From assembly GCA_900073065.1 (NCBI GenBank), contig FJOG01000020.1, forward strand, positions 463,770 to 527,769: a DNA stretch of 64,000 nucleotides. The letters are read 5' to 3'. Below the pieces are notes generated by a model. It saw nothing but the letters and a program-made list of their open reading frames with translations, was not told the DNA's origin and ran no database searches. Below are positions 58,835-64,000 of the stretch, piece by piece. Each line of letters starts with the position of its first letter. The first letter of the stretch is position 1. Source of the DNA: Phialocephala subalpina (Eukaryota; Ascomycota; Leotiomycetes; Helotiales; Mollisiaceae). A program made the translations under genes and the position numbers.

Positions 58835-61248
58835 TCAACATCCTGTCACTACCTTATTCTTCGGCCACGCGTAGCCTGTTTCTGACCATGACTTTTCAAA
58901 ATCAGTACTCATCCCAATCGACTATACTATACAAGAAACTCACAGTCAAATTAGGATTATTATAAGCAACCGGATGTTGCTTGATATACTCGGTCGTAGG
59001 GTATCCAGGAGGATCGCATGTCACCGACGTCTGTCCAGGTTTCTGGTAAATCCGAACGTAATCGATATGCATGATCGTCGGGAATTTCAGGTCGCCAATG
59101 AGGACCTCGCTCCACGAATTGGAGAGTCCGAGATTCAGAACAGCAGACATGGGCTCTTGCGATACCTGCCTCGCTGCAATGTTTCCATTTGGCCCAATTG
59201 CTCGACCGTCCATGATGAAGGACGGCTCTTCTCCTACGAACCAAGCGATCTTGCCGGTCGATGTACCGGGTATGTACTCAAAGGCATACTTCTGGTACGC
59301 TGCCCCATCGTACCACCCGTTGTTTAGAAGAGTTGTAGCACTAACAGCTTGCTGAAATGGTCCACCACAATATGTATTCATCTGCGTCGTGTCATAATTT
59401 GGCATTGCCATGAAGTTCTCATTCGGACGATAGAAGACGTCAAATGGTGCGACCTGGAAACTTTGTGTGACGACACCAATGCGATTGTTCGGATCGACTG
59501 AAGCTTCGAGAATATCGATTTCAGGGGCTCCCCTTCCAACTCCGGCATTAGGATGATCTTCGCCTTTGCATGTACAAGAAGAAAGCTTCTGGCCTGGGAG
59601 GAAAGACAGTCCGTCGGGTGATGATTGATTGGGAGTTATGCCGGCGTCACAAGAGTTGTAAGTGTATGGCCAAACACCCTCTGTAGTTGCTTTGTATCCA
59701 GGCCTCCCGAGGTTTCCCATGGACCACACACCTGGCCAAAGACCTGGAATACCAGCTGGACCAGCGAGCGAGACAGATACCTCGAAGACTCCGCCTTTGA
59801 AGCACATCTGATTCCAACTGTTCAGCATACCTGATCGGTACTGAAGGTTGTGGTTCGGGAATTGGTCCAGTCTCAGTTGCAATGTCCCATTGCCGGTTGT
59901 CACAGCATCTGGATCATACCACTCGAGATCTTGGGTAGCTCCGTACCAAATGTTGGGTGCTGTCCAGAAGGGATCATCTCCCGGGTAAAAAGTTCGGTTA
60001 TCGTCGTTGAACTCGTCGCTGAAGACAAGATTCAAAGTCGATCCATCGAAGGTACTCTTCCTCGTCTTAGCACTTTGCGGTGTATCCGGATCAATTACTG
60101 AAGTCTTTGTCAGTCTGAGCACAGTACTTCAGAAATATATGATTACTCACAGCCAGTACGGACATTCTCCAATAGCGGATACGAGTTGTTGTTCACATGC
60201 GCCTGAAAGCTCATTAGCAAATGTTCCCTAGCTAATACACGGAATATAAAAAGCCTACCCACGCTGGGCCATAGTCATCTACAGGTCCCTTGCCCACAGG
60301 CTCCAGGAGATGTGTTTGGAAAGTGAGGACAGGTAAGACAACAAATACACAAAGTAGACCCAGGATTAAGAAACAACCTCCAATTGTCGAGACTATTTGT
60401 CGCGGGTCGAAGTACTCTGACAGCTTGGGTTTTAGTTTGATGTCGTCGTCATCTTGGGGCATATGAAAACTGTCATCAGCCTCTATTTCGTTGGCATAAA
60501 GAATGAAGCCCTTCTCTCCTCCATAGTAGGGGTTGAATGCAGTAATACTATCGTCAGGATATCCCCATTTCTCAAGGTTGGCCTGAGAGTCACTGAAGGG
60601 ATTGGTAGTCGTCGTTCGAAGTAAAGGCACTGCAGCCACCGTCGCCCTAGGTTTCGACCTGGGCCGTCTCGGCCCTGGTGGGGACGGCCCAGGTGGTCTT
60701 GAATTTGACCGGAGGTCTGTACTCGACGGGTAGCGGCTGTAGTCGTGTCCAAGATCCTTTATCTGCGAAGCAGACTTTTGACGAAGCAATTCCTGCGGAG
60801 GACTCAGATTGCTGGCTTTCCGCCGAGGTGGTCTTTCAATGTTCGATATGTTGCCAGTACTTCGACTGCGAGGAACAGAAGATGCCGACTCGATGGGGGA
60901 CACATCGCCCTCTGCTACACCTGTGTCGTCACTGCCGTCAATCGATGATGTCGAGGATTGTGTGGATGCAGGATTCAATGGCGACGGGACAACCGGAACG
61001 TATGATGTTCTCCGATTCGAGAGTTCAGGTCGACTGTCGACAATGGACGTACTCGAATTACTCTTCTGCGGTACGAGCTCTGAGCTGGTTCGCGGCGAGA
61101 ATGGATTCGAAGTTGTGGTCGTCGATCGTAATTCTTCCGAATTCCTCTGTGCCTCCAGACTTGCAGACCTCCTCCCTGTCTGCTCAGTATCCCCCATCTC
61201 CTCCCCTCCCTTTGGAAAAATTGGCGGAGCTTTGCTCAAGGGCGCCAT
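58835..61248 (-). CDS. Kre6/Skn1-type beta-1,6-glucan synthesis protein (GH16-like)
   Basis: Four exons: 61248 to about 60256; a short exon AHVNNNSYPLLENVRTG; the main exon from about 60100 (LIDPDTPQSAKTR) to 58943; and a last exon of 57 nt, SWSETGYAWPKNKVVTGC, with the true stop at 58835-58837. It is a type II membrane protein: a disordered Ser/Pro-rich cytosolic part of about 290 residues, one membrane helix (STIGGCFLILGLLCVFVVLPVLTF), then a luminal GH16-like domain. Motifs are LVFSDEFNDDNRTFYPGDDPFW, GGVFEVSVSLAGP, GLWPGVWSMGNLGRPGY and the active-site strand APEIDILEA with both glutamates. Kre6/Skn1 proteins work in the ER and Golgi in beta-1,6-glucan assembly. Filamentous fungi often have one such gene, so Kre6 and Skn1 cannot be told apart here. 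Confidence 0.94.
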
Positions 61249-62722
61249 ACTTTCGTGAAGTTGTCGTCAAAACAAAACAAAACAAAACAAATGTATTTAT
61301 CCAAGAAAAGAAATCAACATATCCATCTCTTCAAAACGAGGGTGCTGCGTGACGTCGTCTGTGGGGATTCTGTCCGGCGAAATTCAAAACGGTGGTGTGA
61401 ATCCGGGGTGGGTTGTATAATTAACAGAAATCAAGTATAATGTTGGTCTGATCCACAGGAGAGGCAGGGTGTAGGGAAAGATAAGACAGGACAAGCTTAA
61501 ATTGACCCAGTATTCTTATCTCCACAGGTAGCTGGGCATGCAGTTCGCGACGAGGGGTCAACGAGAGACTGAAGAAGGAGGTTGTGCGGATGAAGTCTGG
61601 ACGATAGCGACCGTGGTGTGAAGACTGTTGTTGAGACAGAAAAGAGACGAAACGGCAAACGAGAGGGGATGATGGAGAAAACTGGGACGACATGATGGGT
61701 GAGTGACTGTGACGGTGACTTTGGTGAGGTGACCACACCTGCTAGTCTCCTGCGTTGGAGGCTTGAAGCATATCGATTGAATGTAGCCGATGCTGCTCAT
61801 ACCACTTCAGGAAAGGTTAGCTCCAGGGGGTGCCCTGAAGATACCGTCATAAGCAAGAAATCACCCTAGCGAACGCAGGGTGCAGCCAGAAATACGCCAC
61901 GAGAGCATGGGCTGATGGCATTTCATTCGCGCTGCAATATAAAATCTTCTGTGCGCCCAGCATATGCCAGTTGAGGCTCATGTCCAATTGGGGAAGTTTG
62001 TTTGAACCTCGCCATTCGATCAACCTGCAGCGGCAGATGTCAAAAACTCAATTCTATGATCGGCGGCTGTCTCTTGCGTTGTCTGTGCAGTATCATATCC
62101 TGCCACCAAGCCATCAGGCGGACTTTCGTCGGACTTCTGACTTTCGGGAGGGGGAAGGGAAAAGGTCAACGTGTTGCTCGTGAAGGTGGGCCCCGGACGT
62201 TCCCCAGTTTTCTGCAATCTTGATAGCTGAATAATCTTCGCTTCGTTTAGAGGAAGGTGTGATTGGATGTGGCGGCGATGTCTCTGTTGCCATCCAGGGC
62301 TTGATGTCGATATCAAAAATACGAGCAAGTGGGTTGAAGTCCATACGAGAATTCTGTAGCTCGTGAAAATGGAAAACTGCAGCGCTAATTCAGGGGATAC
62401 ACGAAAATATCTCTCGGCCAGATTTGGTGCCTGGCACGAGGTTGATCGATCAAGATTTCAACCGTTGCCGATAACACCGGTCCAATCAAAGATAGTGTGG
62501 CCAGGACGTACAGTACATTTGCGAGCCAAAGAATATACAGGTTGATTGTATTTACGCTTTTTAATAAGAGGTACCGTAATCTGTAAAGTAGAATATGTGC
62601 CGACGCTTGTGTGTACTCCAGCTCCATGCTCTGCCCTTAAAACTCCTACCTTCCCCGACCAAGTCCTGCAAATTAAGCCTGCAATTGCAAAGGCAAGGGC
62701 AACCTCCTGCTCGTGTTCGCCA
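61249..62722. other. 1.5 kb upstream of the KRE6-like gene
   Basis: KRE6 leader and promoter on the left. A frameshifted pair of minus-strand frames at 62020-62344 is reported under findings. Nothing else supported. Confidence 0.35.
61268..61290. repeat. (CAAAA)n microsatellite in KRE6 leader
   Basis: Four to five AAAAC units 20-40 nt upstream of the KRE6 ATG; on the mRNA they read as GTTTT repeats in the 5' UTR. Confidence 0.75.
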
Positions 62723-63890
62723 TCATGTATCATCCTCAGCATCAATACCTAGGAGTTCTTTGAGGGTAACCAGCTGGGTGTTCAGGTGAGCAATTCCAAC
62801 TGAAAGGCCGCTGACCACTCCGTAGAATTGCCTTTGTTTCGCCTTAGGAAAGGTGTCAATCAGAGCCATTCCTGTACCATTGGCAGTACTCGGAGGATTG
62901 GCCAGAGCAGAAGAACCCAGACCCATAGTCTTCTGATCATTAACAGCAGCCCATCCACTGCCACTGGTAGGTATAGGAGCAGCATCTCGTGCTTTTGAGG
63001 AGTTCGGTAACGCTTCAGTCGTTGTTTGATTAGTAGGCGTCCAGGTAGAAGTATTCGATGGACCGGCCGGTGTTGATGTAGCGTGTTGAGTACTATGTCG
63101 CTGTCGCCTCGGCTTTCGTTCCACCGGCGCAATGCATTCCTGCTGATCATCATCCTCTTCGCGAGCAATCTCTGCCTGGAGAAGGGTGTCAAGGTCTGGA
63201 GACGTTGGCATTGGAGAATTCATCTGCGGCTCGCTCGAGTATGGGGTATTGGGAGGTGGATTCGCTGGAGCCGCGTCGGAGCGCCTCTTGCGCTTCTTGG
63301 TTGGTTTGGGAGGATTGTCGCCGACACTTCGGATGTAAGACTGAAGTGCATCCGGGTTCTCAGTGTGATATCGCAGAGCTCTACCATCCGCAGAACCTAT
63401 AGATTTGTAAGCAACTTCCCGTCAGAAGGCATTCGGATCCTGTACCTGATGTCTGGAATCTGAGACTGCACTTGTTGCCCTTTGAAGTAAATATGCAACT
63501 GCTACAAGCTCCCTGAAACCATGGATCCAGTGTCACGCACAACGAGAACCGCCCATATCCCCTGGTACAATGTTCGCACTTGAGTTCCATGACCTTTCCC
63601 CTCGTCGACAGCAGGATTGCGCCGCGCTGTTGGACACGAGGACTCTCCTCAGCCTTCTCTGGAGGTAATTCTTGACCTGGCCTCCATGGTATTTCGCGGA
63701 CCGGGGGAAGACGTCTCAACCTTTCGAGAAACGGGATGTAATCTGGATTCGGTTTCGAGGAGGGTCGCGGACGGTTATCGTTGGCAGACGCTCCATTTTG
63801 CAGACTGCCGTTTGCACCGTATTCTCCGAAGTTTGATGGATCCAATTGATCTCCCTCATCGAGGTCGTAGTCTTGGACGGGGGGAGGCAT
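62723..63890 (-). CDS. DUF3716-like cysteine-rich protein
   Basis: Exons 63890-63446 and 63396-62723 join in phase across a 49-nt intron (GTACAG donor, TATAG acceptor) to 372 aa. The acidic start MPPPVQDYDLDEGDQ is followed by RLPPVREIPWRPGQELP and a compact Cys cluster (ELKCEHCTRGYGRFSLCVTL, then GACSSCIFTSKGNKCSLR). CX2C spacing and the GxFxxC run resemble the fungal DUF3716 domain, probably a zinc fold. The second half has a basic stretch (KPTKKRKRRS, likely nuclear signal), a low-complexity part and a C-terminal GVVSGLSVGIAHLNTQL helix. Function unknown. The start lies 110 nt from the window edge, so an upstream exon cannot be excluded. Confidence 0.72.
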
Positions 63891-64000
63891 GTTTGATGTG
63901 GAATTGGGATGTTGTCGACGAGCGCGTGTTGCGCTGCTTTAACGGTGGATGATCCGAGGATCGGTACGCCTGACTTGAATGGGAAAGAGCGCTTGGCCGA
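63891..64000. other. Right edge, no feature assigned
   Basis: 110 nt upstream of the DUF3716-like start. Too short to judge. Confidence 0.4.

Overview
The window is nuclear DNA of a filamentous ascomycete (Pezizomycotina; class not decided). Genes are close together on both strands. They are cut by short introns of about 45-60 nt with GTRNGY donors and YAG acceptors, and the products match the usual fungal set: a Dal5-type MFS permease, Mch1, Tms1, Bst1, Kre6/Skn1, Tok1, AreB, Rrn5, Krr1, Irc3, Pms1. Coordinates are gene spans from start to stop codon. Introns were read by eye, and coding length was checked for phase in most genes.

Layout. 0.3-4.6 kb: a divergent pair, an isocitrate-lyase-like enzyme without the catalytic KKCGH loop and a Dal5-type permease. 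4.8-7.2 kb: two head-to-head genes for small secreted six-cysteine proteins that share a CX3CX3C-X11-CX3C core and a 25-nt identical 5' leader block. 8.1-11.1 kb: a four-helix MARVEL-like protein, a tubby-like protein and a GNAT acetyltransferase. 11.6-14.2 kb: a mitochondrial-type SDR and a 69-residue orphan. 14.7-18.5 kb: MCH1 and TMS1, divergent. 19.3-20.4 kb: a second SDR, followed by a 2.7 kb gene-free stretch.

23-43.5 kb is mostly housekeeping: BST1 (GPI-anchor inositol deacylase), PMS1 (mismatch repair), an unnamed fungal membrane protein, ARH1 and ETF-alpha (two mitochondrial electron-transfer flavoproteins, convergent and 32 nt apart), a SWI3/RSC8 chromatin subunit, RRN5 (Pol I initiation) and IRC3 (mitochondrial helicase). 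43.5-45.8 kb has no clear gene but carries four degraded copies of an inverted-repeat unit. 45.8-64 kb holds an unnamed Cys-pair protein, KRR1, an AreB-type GATA factor with an in-frame second start, TOK1 (its 3' end caught in a perfect 250-bp tandem duplication and its first intron carrying a 7-copy motif), KRE6/SKN1, and a DUF3716-like protein at the right edge.

The least explained items are the paired cysteine-rich genes with their shared leader, the hairpin repeats at 44.4-45.6 kb, the altered ICL-family enzyme, the duplication at the TOK1 3' end and the 69-aa orphan. No tRNA, rRNA, CRISPR array or intact transposon was found.
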